A stretch of 64,000 bases of DNA from Streptomyces lichenis (GTDB taxonomy: Bacteria > Actinomycetota > Actinomycetes > Streptomycetales > Streptomycetaceae), in the NCBI RefSeq assembly GCF_023218175.1, contig NZ_JALPTH010000004.1:1-64000 (forward strand), read 5' to 3'. The notes beneath the pieces are model-generated. The model did not search any database and was not told the origin of the DNA. It saw only the letters and a list, made by a program, of their open reading frames with translations. A program made the position numbers and the translations under genes. Below, one piece after another: positions 48,272 through 58,944 of this stretch. The first letter of the stretch is position 1. Each line of letters begins with the position of its first letter.

Positions 48272-50839
48272 TCAGGCGTCGGCGGCCTGAGCCTTCAGGG
48301 CGCGCTCGACGCCCGAGCGGGACTCCGACACCAGGCGGCGCAGGGCCGCGGTCGGCTCGGCCGAGTCCAGCCAGGCGTCCGTCGCCTCCAGGGTCTGCGG
48401 GGCGACCTGGAGCGCGGGGTAGAGCCCGATGGCGATCTGCTGGGCCATCTCGTGCGAGCGGGACTCCCAGACACCCTTGACCGCGGTGAAGAAGCGCTCC
48501 GCGTACGGGGCGAGCAGCTCGCGCTGGTCGGTCTGGACGAAGCCGCCGATCACCGCCTCCTGCACGGCGTTGGGGAGCTTGTCGGACTCCACCACCGACG
48601 CCCAGGCCTCCGCCTTGGCCTCCTCGGTCGGGCGGGCGGCCCGGGCGGTGGCGGCGTGCCGCTCACCGGCCGCGGTCTTGTCCCGCTCGTACTCGGCGGC
48701 GATCTCCGCCTCGTCGTAGACCCCGGTGGCGGCCAGCCGCTCCACGAACGCCCAGCGCAGCTCGGTGTCCACGGCCAGGCCCTCGATGGTCTGGGTGCCC
48801 TCCAGCAGCGCGGTCAGCAGGTCGAGCTGCTGCGGGGTACGGGCGGTGGCGGCGAAGGCGCGGGCCCAGGCGAGCTGGTGGTCGCTGCCCGCCTCGGCGG
48901 TCCGCAGATGGGTCAGCGCGGCCTCGGTCCAGCGGGCCAGGGCCGAGTCCCGGCGCTCCGGCGCCGCGTAGAGGTCCAGGGCCAGCTTGACCTGGCGGTG
49001 CAGCGACTGCACCACACCGATGTCGGACTCCTTGGCGATGCCGGCCAGCACCAGGTCCAGGTAGGCGTGGGTGGCCAGTTCGCCGTCGCGGGTCATGTCC
49101 CAGGCGGAGGCCCAGCACAGCGCGCGCGGCAGCGACTCGGTGAAGTCGCCCAGGTGCTCGGTGACTTTGGCCAGGGACACCTCGTCCAGGCGGACCTTGG
49201 CGTACGAGAGGTCGTCGTCGTTGAGCAGGACCACGGCCGGGCGGCGCTTGCCGGCCAGCGCCTCCACCGGGGTGCGCTCGGCGGCCTGGACGTCCAGCTC
49301 GACCCGGTCGGTGCGGACCAGGGCGCCGGCCTCGTCCAGGTCGTAGAGGCCGATGGCGATCCGGTGCGGGCGCAGGGTGGGCTCGCCCTTGGCGCCGGCC
49401 GGGAGGGCCGGCGCCTCCTGGAGCACCGCGAAGGAGGTGATGACACCGTCCCCATCCGTGTCGATCTCCGGGCGCAGGATGTTGATGCCGGCCGTCTCCA
49501 GCCACGCCTTGGACCAGGTCTTCAGATCGCGGCCGGAGGTCTCCTCCAGGGCGCCCAGCAGGTCGCCGAGGCGGGTGTTGCCGAAGGCGTGGCGCTTGAA
49601 GTACGCCTGGACGCCGGTGAAGAACTCGTCCTGGCCGACGTACGCCACCAGCTGCTTGAGCACCGAGGCGCCCTTGGCGTAGGTGATGCCGTCGAAGTTG
49701 ACCAGGACGTCGTCCAGGTCGTTGATCTCCGCCATGATCGGGTGGGTGGACGGCAGCTGGTCCTGCCGGTACGCCCAGGTCTTCATGGAGTTGGCGAAGG
49801 TGGTCCAGGAGTGCGGCCAGCGCGAGCCGGGCGCGGCGGCCTGGCAGGCGATGGAGGTGTAGGTGGCGAACGACTCGTTCAGCCAGAGGTCGTTCCACCA
49901 CTCCATGGTGACCAGGTCGCCGAACCACATGTGGGCCAGCTCGTGCAGGATGGTCTCGGCCCGCACCTCGTACGCCGCGTCCGTCACCTTGGAGCGGAAG
50001 ACGTACTGGTCGCGGATGGTGACCGCGCCCGCGTTCTCCATGGCGCCCGCGTTGAACTCGGGCACGAAGAGCTGGTCGTACTTGGCGAACGGGTAGGCGT
50101 AGTCGAACTTCTCCTGGAACCAGTCGAAGCCCTGCCGGGTGACCTCGAAGATGGCGTCGGCGTCCAGGAACTCGGCGAGCGAGGGCCGGCAGTAGATGCC
50201 CAGCGGGACGGTCTGGCCGTCCTTCTCGTAGGAGCTGTGCACACTGTGGTACGGCCCGGCGATCAGCGCGGTGATGTACGTGGAGATGCGCGGCGTCGGC
50301 TCGAAGGCCCAGGTGCCGTCGGCGGACGGCTCCGGGGTGGGCGAGTTGGAGATGACGGTCCAGCCGGCCGGGGCCTTCACGGTGAAGGTGAAGGCCGCCT
50401 TCAGGTCGGGCTGCTCGAAGCTGGCGAACACCCGCCGGGCGTCCGGCACCTCGAACTGCGTGTACAGGTACACCTGGTCGTCCACCGGGTCGGTGAACTT
50501 GTGCAGGCCCTCACCGGTGTTGGTGTACGCGCAGTCCGCGACGACGGTCAGCTCGTTGGCGCCCGCCCTCAGGTGCCGCAGCGCGATCCGGGAGTCCCGG
50601 AAGACGGCGGCCACCTCCAGGTCGTGGCCGTTGAGCACCACCTGGTGCACGGCCGGGGCCACCAGGTCGATGAAGGTCTCCGCGTCGGCCTCGGCGCAGT
50701 CGAAGCGCACGGTGGTCCGCGACCGGTAGACCGCGTCCTCCTGCGCGCCACTGAGATCCAGGTCGATCTCGTACGAGTCCACGGTCAGCAGCCGCGCGCG
50801 CCGCTGGGCCTCTTCACGGGTCAGGTTCGTGCCAGGCAC
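48272..50839 (-). CDS. pepN: Aminopeptidase N (M1 zinc metallopeptidase), copy 1
   Basis: An 855-residue cytoplasmic aminopeptidase. Exopeptidase motif GAMEN at 265-269; zinc site HELAH (H299, H303) with the third ligand E322 in LNESF and the catalytic E300. An N-terminal beta saddle (1-200), catalytic domain (200-450) and C-terminal ERAP1-like helical domain (about 540-855) give the full family length. It releases N-terminal residues from peptides. The ATG (MPGTNLTREEAQRRAR) is preceded by GGAGATG. A second pepN lies 8 kb away on the same strand. Confidence 0.97.
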   Translation of the reverse strand: MPGTNLTREEAQRRARLLTVDSYEIDLDLSGAQEDAVYRSRTTVRFDCAEADAETFIDLVAPAVHQVVLNGHDLEVAAVFRDSRIALRHLRAGANELTVVADCAYTNTGEGLHKFTDPVDDQVYLYTQFEVPDARRVFASFEQPDLKAAFTFTVKAPAGWTVISNSPTPEPSADGTWAFEPTPRISTYITALIAGPYHSVHSSYEKDGQTVPLGIYCRPSLAEFLDADAIFEVTRQGFDWFQEKFDYAYPFAKYDQLFVPEFNAGAMENAGAVTIRDQYVFRSKVTDAAYEVRAETILHELAHMWFGDLVTMEWWNDLWLNESFATYTSIACQAAAPGSRWPHSWTTFANSMKTWAYRQDQLPSTHPIMAEINDLDDVLVNFDGITYAKGASVLKQLVAYVGQDEFFTGVQAYFKRHAFGNTRLGDLLGALEETSGRDLKTWSKAWLETAGINILRPEIDTDGDGVITSFAVLQEAPALPAGAKGEPTLRPHRIAIGLYDLDEAGALVRTDRVELDVQAAERTPVEALAGKRRPAVVLLNDDDLSYAKVRLDEVSLAKVTEHLGDFTESLPRALCWASAWDMTRDGELATHAYLDLVLAGIAKESDIGVVQSLHRQVKLALDLYAAPERRDSALARWTEAALTHLRTAEAGSDHQLAWARAFAATARTPQQLDLLTALLEGTQTIEGLAVDTELRWAFVERLAATGVYDEAEIAAEYERDKTAAGERHAATARAARPTEEAKAEAWASVVESDKLPNAVQEAVIGGFVQTDQRELLAPYAERFFTAVKGVWESRSHEMAQQIAIGLYPALQVAPQTLEATDAWLDSAEPTAALRRLVSESRSGVERALKAQAADA

Positions 50840-50890
50840 CCGGTCATCTCCTTGTGCGATCTTGTGCGGGGTCTGCGGTCATCCTTCCAC

Positions 50891-50916
50891 GGCGGCCCCC
50901 GCCGCAGGGGGCCGCC
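50891..50916. terminator. Hairpin upstream of pepN copy 1
   Basis: GGCGGCCCCC-6-GGGGGCCGCC, a 10-bp stem between asd and pepN. It may be a second terminator for asd or part of the pepN leader. Confidence 0.5.
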
Positions 50917-50953
50917 GCCGGGCCCACGCTGCACGGGCTCGCTCGGGTACGCC

Positions 50954-50993
50954 GAAGGGGGCGGCCGCCCTGTCCCGGGTGGCCGCCCCCTTC
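50954..50993 (-). terminator. Terminator after asd
   Basis: A 13-bp perfect stem (GAAGGGGGCGGCC at 50954-50966 with 50981-50993) and 14-base loop, 10 bases downstream of the asd stop on the minus strand. Confidence 0.85.
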
Positions 50994-51002
50994 ACACCGG
51001 TC

Positions 51003-52151
<1,149 letters not shown>

Positions 52152-52186
52152 TCACCAGGGGAACGGGCCGGGGCCCGGGACGGCGA

Positions 52187-52216
52187 AGGGCGGGCGCCCG
52201 GTCGGACGCCCGCCCT
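52187..52216 (-). terminator. Terminator after the S8 peptidase gene
   Basis: A 10-bp perfect stem (AGGGCGGGCG at 52187-52196 with 52207-52216), 10-base loop, 50 bases downstream of the peptidase stop on the minus strand. Confidence 0.75.
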
Positions 52217-52265
52217 CACTGCCGTACCCCCGCGGCCGTACTTCCGCAGGCCGCGGGACTCCCGG

Positions 52266-55200
52266 TTACGGGGTGACCTTGCCGATCACCACGCTGCCGC
52301 TGCCCGCGGGGGTGCCGCCGGCCGTCAGCAGGGAGACCTCGCCGAAGAACTGCCGGCCCTCGGGGGCCGCGCTGTTCACCAGCACCTCGGCGGCCGCCTG
52401 CGCGGTGCCGCCGCTCGCCAGCTTCACCGGCTTGGACTCGTCCACCGTGACCGTGCCGAGCGAGGACGAGAAGTACACGTCCTTGTAGTCGTAGGTGGTG
52501 GAGCCGGACGGGATCGCGTAGCCGTCCACGACGATCTCGTAGGTGCCCGCGGCGGGCTTCACCAGCGAGACCGACTCCTCCGAGTCGCCGTCCGCCGAGG
52601 AGCCGACCACCACACCGTTGCGCTTCACGCTCAGGTCCAGGTCGGCGCCCTTGTCGGAGGTGTTGCCGATCACCACGTCCAGCCGGTCCACGCCCGCGCC
52701 GACGGTGACCGTGGTCACCTGCTGCGCGTGCTCGGCGATGGTCGGGGTGGCGCTCTTGGCGGAGCCCAGCGGGCCGCCCTTGAGCCGGCCGTCGATCGCC
52801 GCGAACTGGTTGTTGAGCTTCCAGCTCACCGGCGCCGGGGTGCCGACCTTGGCCTCCGGGACCGTCTGCACGGCCGGGTCGAAGGCCGCGCCCAGCACGG
52901 TGGCGTCCAGCTTGTACGGGTTGTCCAGGTGCGGCGAGGTGCGCCGCGCCTCGACCTCGATCTCCCAGACGCCGGGCTGCGGGTTGGCGTACGAGCGCAG
53001 GTCCGGGCGGCAGGTGTTGGCCGGGTTGACGTAGTTCGGGTAGCAGGCCGTGGAGGCGGTGGACTCCACCGGCGTGCCGTACGGGTGGATCGAGATGAAG
53101 CGGGTCTGCGAGCCCGCCTTCAGGCCGCCGAGCGCGACCTCCAGCGACTTGGCGCCCTGCGGCACGGTCACGAAGTAGCTCTTGGTGGCGTTGCGCTGCA
53201 CCGAGCCGCGCTCGTGCACCGCGTACGCCGGCTTGGCCAGCTCCTTGGAGGCGACCACGGTGGCGAGGATCTGCTTGTCCACGCCGACCGTCTTGACGTC
53301 GTCCACCTCCAGGATGGCGCTGTGCACCCCGGCCGACAGGGGCTTGGCCGCGACCTTCACGGTGACCGGCTTGTTCAGCGGCAGCGAGACCGCGCCCGAG
53401 CCGGGCAGCTCGAAGGTGCCGTCGTCGTACTTCCAGTCCAGCTCGTGCCGGACCGGCTTGTCGGGGCCGGCGGTGCGGGTGATGACCAGGTCGTACACCT
53501 TGCGCTGCTTGACCTTCAGCCCGCCCTCGCGGTCGTACAGGCCGGTGCCGAAGCCGGGGGTCTTCAGCGCGAAGTCGATGGCGGTGTCCACCGGCGCCTT
53601 GACCGCGTAGTCGTGCACCTGGGTGGCGCCCTGGCGGATCTGCTTCCAGGCACCCACGATGTTGATCAGGCCGGAGCCCTGCTCGTGCGCGGTGGCACCG
53701 TTGATCTTCTTCGCGGTGCTGGTCAGCGCGGTGCGCAGGTCGGCCGGCGGCAGGTCGATCTTCTTCTGCTTGGCGGCGGACAGCAGCAGCGCGCTCGCGC
53801 CGGCGGCCTGCGGCGAGGCCATCGAGGTGCCCTGGAGCATCCCGTAGCCGGCCGGCAGCCTGTATCCGGCCTCGGCGACCGGGGCGCCCGGCAGCCAGGT
53901 CTGGATGGTGTTGATCGCCGAACCGGGGGCGGAGATCACCGGGGTGAAGCCGCCGTCCTCACGCGGGCCGCGCGAGGAGAAGTTGAACAGCGCGTTCGGC
54001 GTCTCGACCTCGGAGCCGTAGTTGGCCGCCCAGGTCTCCTTGGAGACCGAGGCGCCGACCGAGATCACCTTGTCGGCGAGGCTGGGGTCGCCGATGGTGT
54101 TCAGGCCCGGACCGGAGTTGCCGGCCGAGATGACCAGCTGCACGCCGTACTCGTCGATCAGGCGAGTGTACAGCTCGGCGCGGGCGTTGTTGCCGTCGTT
54201 CAGCGCCGGCAGGCCGCCGATCGACATGTTGACGATGTCCACGCCGCGGTTGATGACCAGGTCGGCCATGCCCTCGGTGAGCGCCACGTTGGTGCAGCCG
54301 CCGCCCCAGGAGCAGGCCCGCGAGGAGACCAGCTTGGCGCCGGGCGCCGCACCGTTCATCTGGCCGCCGAACAGCCCGTTGGCGGCGGTGATGCCGGCCA
54401 CGTGGGTGCCGTGCTCGGACTCGATGATGCCGATGTTGACGAAGTCGGCCTTCTTGCCGACCCAGGAGCCGCCGCGCGGGTCCATCGGGACGTCCTTGCG
54501 GATCTCCACGACGAACGGGACGCGCTCGGCGATCTCGGTGGCCGGGTTGTCGGTACCGAAGTAGCCGACCTGGAAGCCGTCCTTGTACGGCTTCAGGGCC
54601 TCGTCGTCCGAGAAGTCCTTGTTGTTGTTCAGGTCGACCCGCACGGTGCCGGCGGCGGCGTCGTACAGCAGTCCCCACACGTCGGTGGTGTCGCCGTCCC
54701 GGTTCAGGTCGCCCGCCGCGTCGCCGGTGGCGGTGGTGGACTCCTTGAACTGGCTGAAGGAGTACGCGCCGGCCGGCGCCGTCCAGGTGGACCCGGCGAT
54801 GGTGAACGTCGGGCCGCTGACCGGGTTGATCTGCGCCTGCCAGGTGGCGTCCTGGTCGGTGATCGGGTCGGTGGCGGTCACCCAGTCGACGATCTTGCGC
54901 TCGCCGGTGGTGGTCTTCTGCAGCGCCGGGTGGCCCAGGTCCACGCCCGAGTCCATGATGCCGATGGTGACACCGCGGCCGTCGAACTTCGGGTTGGACT
55001 TCACGAAGTCCACCGCGCCGGTCTCGAAGGACGGGTTGTACGGGTTCTTCGCCGGGGTGTCCTTGCCCGGCCCCGGGTACTGGCCGGCGGTGGGCTGCGC
55101 CTCGGCGCCCTTGGCCCGGTCGGCCGTCGGCGTCGGGTCGTCCAGCTGGATCTCCTGCTTGAGGTCGATCCCGTGGACGCTGGAGAGCTTGGCGGCCTTC

Positions 55201-55613
55201 TCCAGGGCCGCCTCCGCCCGGTCGGTCGGCAGGGTCGCGCGGACGTAGCCGAGCTTGTCGAAGGTCTTGCCGACCGAGCCGCCGGGGACGGCGTCGAGCT
55301 GGGCGGCGACCTGCTCGGTGGCGCCCGGCGCGGTGGCGACCATCACGGTCACCGTCTGCTCGCCCTTCGCCTCGGCCTCGGCGAGCCGCTCGGCGTCGGC
55401 CGGGCCCAGCTTGTCCGCGGCGGCGGACTTCGGGGGAGCGGGGTCCGCGGGGGTGTCGACGGCGAGCACGGGGGCGGCGCCGGCCGCGACCAGCGCGGCC
55501 ACCAGACCGGCGGCCGCCGCGACGCGGGCCGCCCGTCTGCGTGCGGGAGCCGGGGCGGCGGCGGATATCGCCGCGCGCTCGCCCTCGGAACCCTGGAACT
55601 GGGGGGTGGTCAT
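52266..55613 (-). CDS. Large secreted subtilisin-family (S8) serine peptidase
   Basis: A 1115-residue exported protease. Signal peptide at 1-52 (RRRAAR, then a long Ala/Val core ending VLAVDTPA); I9-like propeptide (about 65-155; TVTVMVATAP, LGYVRATLP). The catalytic triad is Asp221 (IMDSGVD), His401 (HGTHVAG) and Ser597 (GTSMAS), with a 180-residue insert between Asp and His containing a Ca-binding-like DLNRDGDTTD and DLNNNKDFSDD. Two C-terminal beta-rich regions follow, the last (about 985-1075) like a bacterial pre-peptidase domain. It probably degrades environmental protein. The start was set at the ATG of MTTPQFQG, which has GAGGGA at proper spacing; the frame is open far upstream but into the divergent gene. 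Confidence 0.94.
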   Translation of the reverse strand: MTTPQFQGSEGERAAISAAAPAPARRRAARVAAAAGLVAALVAAGAAPVLAVDTPADPAPPKSAAADKLGPADAERLAEAEAKGEQTVTVMVATAPGATEQVAAQLDAVPGGSVGKTFDKLGYVRATLPTDRAEAALEKAAKLSSVHGIDLKQEIQLDDPTPTADRAKGAEAQPTAGQYPGPGKDTPAKNPYNPSFETGAVDFVKSNPKFDGRGVTIGIMDSGVDLGHPALQKTTTGERKIVDWVTATDPITDQDATWQAQINPVSGPTFTIAGSTWTAPAGAYSFSQFKESTTATGDAAGDLNRDGDTTDVWGLLYDAAAGTVRVDLNNNKDFSDDEALKPYKDGFQVGYFGTDNPATEIAERVPFVVEIRKDVPMDPRGGSWVGKKADFVNIGIIESEHGTHVAGITAANGLFGGQMNGAAPGAKLVSSRACSWGGGCTNVALTEGMADLVINRGVDIVNMSIGGLPALNDGNNARAELYTRLIDEYGVQLVISAGNSGPGLNTIGDPSLADKVISVGASVSKETWAANYGSEVETPNALFNFSSRGPREDGGFTPVISAPGSAINTIQTWLPGAPVAEAGYRLPAGYGMLQGTSMASPQAAGASALLLSAAKQKKIDLPPADLRTALTSTAKKINGATAHEQGSGLINIVGAWKQIRQGATQVHDYAVKAPVDTAIDFALKTPGFGTGLYDREGGLKVKQRKVYDLVITRTAGPDKPVRHELDWKYDDGTFELPGSGAVSLPLNKPVTVKVAAKPLSAGVHSAILEVDDVKTVGVDKQILATVVASKELAKPAYAVHERGSVQRNATKSYFVTVPQGAKSLEVALGGLKAGSQTRFISIHPYGTPVESTASTACYPNYVNPANTCRPDLRSYANPQPGVWEIEVEARRTSPHLDNPYKLDATVLGAAFDPAVQTVPEAKVGTPAPVSWKLNNQFAAIDGRLKGGPLGSAKSATPTIAEHAQQVTTVTVGAGVDRLDVVIGNTSDKGADLDLSVKRNGVVVGSSADGDSEESVSLVKPAAGTYEIVVDGYAIPSGSTTYDYKDVYFSSSLGTVTVDESKPVKLASGGTAQAAAEVLVNSAAPEGRQFFGEVSLLTAGGTPAGSGSVVIGKVTP

Positions 55614-55832
55614 CAGCATCCCTCTTGGTGAAAGAGACAGTCCGGAATTCGGTGCCGGATGACCGCTCACCCTTTCGTAAGTGACAGGGTTTTGTGGAGG
55701 GTTGGCGGAGACGGGATGGCGTCCTGGCGGAAACCCGCCATCTTCCGGCGACCGCCATCCCGGACGAACCACCCGAAACCCCGGCGCCGTCCGCCCTGTT
55801 CGCCGCTTCACCCTCTCGCGTAGCCTCGGCGG

Positions 55833-56288
55833 ATGAGAGTGCGGCGGGGACAGCGGGTGGGGGCGTACGCGGTGTGCGTCGAGGACGGGCGGATCCTGCT
55901 GGCCCGCTGGGTGGACCGGTCCGGCGCACGCGAGTGGACCCTGCCCGGCGGCGGGGTGGAGCACGGCGAGGACCCCTATGACGCGGTACTGCGCGAGGTG
56001 GCCGAGGAGACCGGCCACACCGCCGAGGTGACCGCCCTGCTCGGTGTGGGCTCCCGCACCCGGCGCACCCCCCGCCGCCTCCGCCGGCCCTTCGAACTGC
56101 ACGGTGTGTCCCTGTACTACGAGGCCCGGATCACCGGCGGGACGCTCCGCCCCGAGGTGGGCGGCTCCACCGACCTCGCCGCCTGGCGCCCGCTCACCGA
56201 GGTGCCCGCTCTCACCCGCGTCCCCATGGTCGACACGGCCCTGCGGCTCTGGCGCGACCGCCCCGCCCACGGCCATCCGGCCGGTTGA
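55833..56288 (+). CDS. Nudix hydrolase
   Basis: A 151-residue hydrolase of nucleoside diphosphates linked to another group. The Nudix box is complete in the stretch from GGGVEHGED to REVAEETGHT (GX5EX7REVXEEXGX pattern; residues about 36-58). The preceding VGAYAVCVEDGRILLARW strand is typical. Substrate cannot be told. No ribosome site is obvious at the ATG; the gene is divergent from the S8 peptidase, 219 bp away. Confidence 0.92.
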   Translation: MRVRRGQRVGAYAVCVEDGRILLARWVDRSGAREWTLPGGGVEHGEDPYDAVLREVAEETGHTAEVTALLGVGSRTRRTPRRLRRPFELHGVSLYYEARITGGTLRPEVGGSTDLAAWRPLTEVPALTRVPMVDTALRLWRDRPAHGHPAG

Positions 56289-56296
56289 GCCTTCCT

Positions 56297-56324
56297 CGCT
56301 GTCCGCTGTCCGCTGTCCGCTGTC
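56297..56324. repeat. Four perfect copies of CGCTGTC
   Basis: A 7-bp microsatellite repeated four times without change, just after the Nudix stop. Being slippage-prone it may differ between strains. It lies outside coding sequence. Confidence 0.85.
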
Positions 56325-56434
56325 CCGGACCCGGCCTTCCTGACCAGGCAACCTCCCCCGGCCCGGCGCGGTCCTGCTCGATGACCGCATCCGCGCATCC
56401 CGCGCGCGAAGCAGCATCGACCGGGGGACCGAAC

Positions 56435-57601
56435 ATGTCCGTACACAGCGCCCGCAGAGCCGCGCCGGTGGCGCTCCTCACCGCCGCCCTCACCGCCGCC
56501 GCCCTGACCACTCCGGCCGCCGCGGCCGGTGACCAGACCCCCCGTACCGCCGAGGGCGACCGCGGCCACCAGCGCACCCTGGCGGCGGCCAGGGCCGTGG
56601 TGGAGGAGGGCGGGGCACCGGGCATCCTGGTCCAGGTGCGGGACCGCCGCGGCACCTGGAACGGCTCCGCCGGGGTCGCCGACCGCACCACCGGCCGCGA
56701 GCGGCTGCCGCAGGACCGCTTCCGGGCCGGGTCCCTCACCAAGACCTTCGTCTCCACCGTCGTCCTCCAGCTGGAGGCCGAGGGGCGGCTCGACCTGGAC
56801 GACCGGGTGGAGCGCTGGCTGCCCGGCACCGTGCGGGGCAGCGGCCACGACGGCCGGAAGATCACCCTGCGCCAACTGCTCAACCACACCAGCGGCGTCC
56901 ACAGCTACACCGAGGACCCCGGCTTCCAGGAGAAGTACTTCGGGCCGGGCTTCCTCCGGCACCGCTATGACACCTGGACCCCGAAGCAGCTGGTGTCCCT
57001 GGCCATGGCCCACACCCCGGCCTTCGCCCCGGGCACCTCCTGGGGGTACTCCAACACCAACTACGTCCTGCTCGGCATGGTGATCGAGAAGGCCACCGGC
57101 CGCCCCTACGCCCAGGAGGTCGAGCGCCGCGTCCTCAAGCCGCTGAAGCTGAAGGCCACCTCCTTCCCCGGCACCAGGACGCGGCTGCCGCAGCCCAGCG
57201 GCCGCGCCTACGCGCACATCCCCGGGGACGCCACCCTGCACGATGTCACCGAGCTCAACCCGTCCGGCGCCGGCGCCGCCGGGGAGGTCGTCACCAACAC
57301 CTCCGACCTCCAGCGCTTCCTCCGCACCCTGCTGCGCGGCGGACTGCTGCCGCGCGCCCAGATGGAGGAGCTGACCACCACCGTGCCCATGACGGGCGCG
57401 CCCGAGGGGTACCGCTACGGGCTCGGCATCTACGCACAGAAGCTCAGCTGCGGCAAGGAGGTGTGGGGCCACAGCGGCGGCATCCACGGCTCCGGCTCCG
57501 ACATGGTCTCCACCCGCGACGGCCGCCACTCCCTCACCCTCAACGTCAACGGCGACGCGGGCGACCCGCAGACCGTGGTGGAGGCCGAGTTCTGCGGCTG
57601 A
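56435..57601 (+). CDS. Secreted serine beta-lactamase / D-Ala-D-Ala carboxypeptidase family protein
   Basis: A 388-residue exported protein. Signal peptide at 1-32 (ARRAAPVALLTAAL, cleavage near AAAAG). Active-site motifs of class C penicillin-recognising enzymes: SLTK (Ser-x-x-Lys, about residue 100), YSN (in WGYSNTNYVLLG) and HSG (in VWGHSGGIHG) in place of KTG. Streptomyces R61 DD-peptidase is the best known relative (YSN, HTG). Likely a carboxypeptidase or esterase on wall peptides or related amides; resistance to beta-lactams is possible but not shown. ATG follows GGGGGACC. Confidence 0.9.
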   Translation: MSVHSARRAAPVALLTAALTAAALTTPAAAAGDQTPRTAEGDRGHQRTLAAARAVVEEGGAPGILVQVRDRRGTWNGSAGVADRTTGRERLPQDRFRAGSLTKTFVSTVVLQLEAEGRLDLDDRVERWLPGTVRGSGHDGRKITLRQLLNHTSGVHSYTEDPGFQEKYFGPGFLRHRYDTWTPKQLVSLAMAHTPAFAPGTSWGYSNTNYVLLGMVIEKATGRPYAQEVERRVLKPLKLKATSFPGTRTRLPQPSGRAYAHIPGDATLHDVTELNPSGAGAAGEVVTNTSDLQRFLRTLLRGGLLPRAQMEELTTTVPMTGAPEGYRYGLGIYAQKLSCGKEVWGHSGGIHGSGSDMVSTRDGRHSLTLNVNGDAGDPQTVVEAEFCG

Positions 57602-57626
57602 CCCGGGACGCCCGAGGGCCCCGGCC

Positions 57627-58667
57627 TCACCGGGGCAGCACCACCACATAGGCGGCCGGGGCCCGGTCCCCGGCCGCCATCAGCGCGGTGCGCACCACGA
57701 TCGCCTGCTGCTCCAGGGCGTCCCGCAGCTTGCGCGGCGTCAGATGGACCACGGTGATGCCCAGCCGCTCCAGCGTCTCGCGCTTGCGGCTGTGCTCCGT
57801 CCACTCCGCGCCCGGCCCGGCCCCGCCTCCGGCCCCGTCCTCGTCCCGGCGCGGTGAGCGGGTGTCCAGCTCCACCGCGACCGCGAACTCGGGCCAGTAG
57901 GCGTCCACCCCGCCCAGGTGCGGGCCCCCGGGCAGGCGCAGGTCCACGTTCCACAGCGGCTCCGGCAGCGACTCGGCCCGGACCATCTCGTACAGCCGCG
58001 ACTCCGCCAGCGCCCGGCCCTCGGCCAGTACGGTGTCCACCGCGTCCACCACCTGCGGTCGGGTCAGCAGCCGCGCCCGGTTGAGCTCCCGTACCAGTGC
58101 GCCCGGTTCGCAGTGCCCGTCCCGTACCGCCTCGGTCACCAGCAGCCGCACCGTGTGCGGGTCGGTGATCTGCGCCAGGGCGTCCGCCAGGGCCCGGGCC
58201 GCCGGGGCGACCGGCACCCCGGTGACCTCCCGGGGCGCGGGCGGCTCCGCGGCGCGCACGATCCGCACCCAGCCGGAGGACCGGAGCCGCCGGGTCCGCT
58301 CCACCAGGACGTCGATCCGCTCCAGCGCGGTCAGCGGCGCCGCGGCCGCGAAGCCGTACAGCGCCAGCGCCGCCGCCCCGGTGACCATCGCCCGGGCGGC
58401 CCCGGCACCGGAGGCGTACAGCACGGCGGCGTGCAGCCGCTCCTCGCTGGTGGGGGTGGCGGAGTGCAGCAGGTACACGCCGGGCAGGAAGCGCTGCCAG
58501 GGGCCGCCGTCGCGGCAGCGGGCCCCGGCCTCGGCGGCGGACACGCCCCGCGCCCGCAGTTCGGCGGTGGACAGCACCCGCCGCTGCCCGGGCGACGGGA
58601 GGAAGGGGAGCGGGGCGGTGGCGGGGGTGGCGGCGAGGGGGCGCTGGGGGAGCGGGGTGTCGGTCAT
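57627..58667 (-). CDS. AbiEi-like N-terminal domain with C-terminal DUF559/Vsr-type nuclease domain
   Basis: A 346-residue soluble protein. The N-terminal part (about 30-190) resembles the AbiEi antitoxin/transcriptional regulator family (STAELRARGVS, QRFLPGVYLL, TGAAALALYGF). The C-terminal part (about 235-340) has the PD-(D/E)XK-like layout of DUF559: GGVDAYWPEFAVAVELDT, a Lys/Arg-rich helix (SRKRETLERLGITVVHL) and a final helix. No toxin (AbiEii-type nucleotidyltransferase) gene is adjacent. Solitary proteins of this form are common in actinobacteria and of unknown role. ATG at 58667 taken as start because the leader of the longer frame has no ribosome site. Confidence 0.75.
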   Translation of the reverse strand: MTDTPLPQRPLAATPATAPLPFLPSPGQRRVLSTAELRARGVSAAEAGARCRDGGPWQRFLPGVYLLHSATPTSEERLHAAVLYASGAGAARAMVTGAAALALYGFAAAAPLTALERIDVLVERTRRLRSSGWVRIVRAAEPPAPREVTGVPVAPAARALADALAQITDPHTVRLLVTEAVRDGHCEPGALVRELNRARLLTRPQVVDAVDTVLAEGRALAESRLYEMVRAESLPEPLWNVDLRLPGGPHLGGVDAYWPEFAVAVELDTRSPRRDEDGAGGGAGPGAEWTEHSRKRETLERLGITVVHLTPRKLRDALEQQAIVVRTALMAAGDRAPAAYVVVLPR

Positions 58668-58944
58668 GCCGGGGCCATTCCCGCCGCCCCGCGGGCCGCT
58701 AACCGCTGTTACACGCCCGTCGACATTCCGGGACGTCTCCGTCCTAAAGTACGGGCGTTCGAGTGCCGAAAAGGGGGCGTGAAATCCGACAATCCCCTGG
58801 TCACAGCGGTGCACACGGAAGTGCGGGCGGCGGTTCGGTCACCCGTCCGCCACCCGCACACCCATCCGACCGTCAACCGGCCGCAGCCCCTCGACCGTCG
58901 CCCGGCCGCCGTCCGCTGCCCGTCAACCGGCCGTCAACCGGCCG
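58668..58944. other. Gene-free region with CCGTCAACCGG repeats
   Basis: 277 bp between the AbiEi-like start and the pepN copy 2 stop. CCGTCAACCGG occurs at about 58870, 58922 and 58933, interleaved with CGACCGTCGCC variants. An AT-richer patch near 58741-58790 (TAAAGTACGGGC, AAATCCGACAATCC) is the probable promoter region of the AbiEi-like gene. Confidence 0.5.

Noticed and set aside
52728..55631. Very long open frame (967 codons) on the + strand
   Set aside because: It is antisense to the S8 peptidase, whose triad and signal peptide are clear. Such shadows arise from the strong third-position GC bias; the translation is low complexity without any motif.
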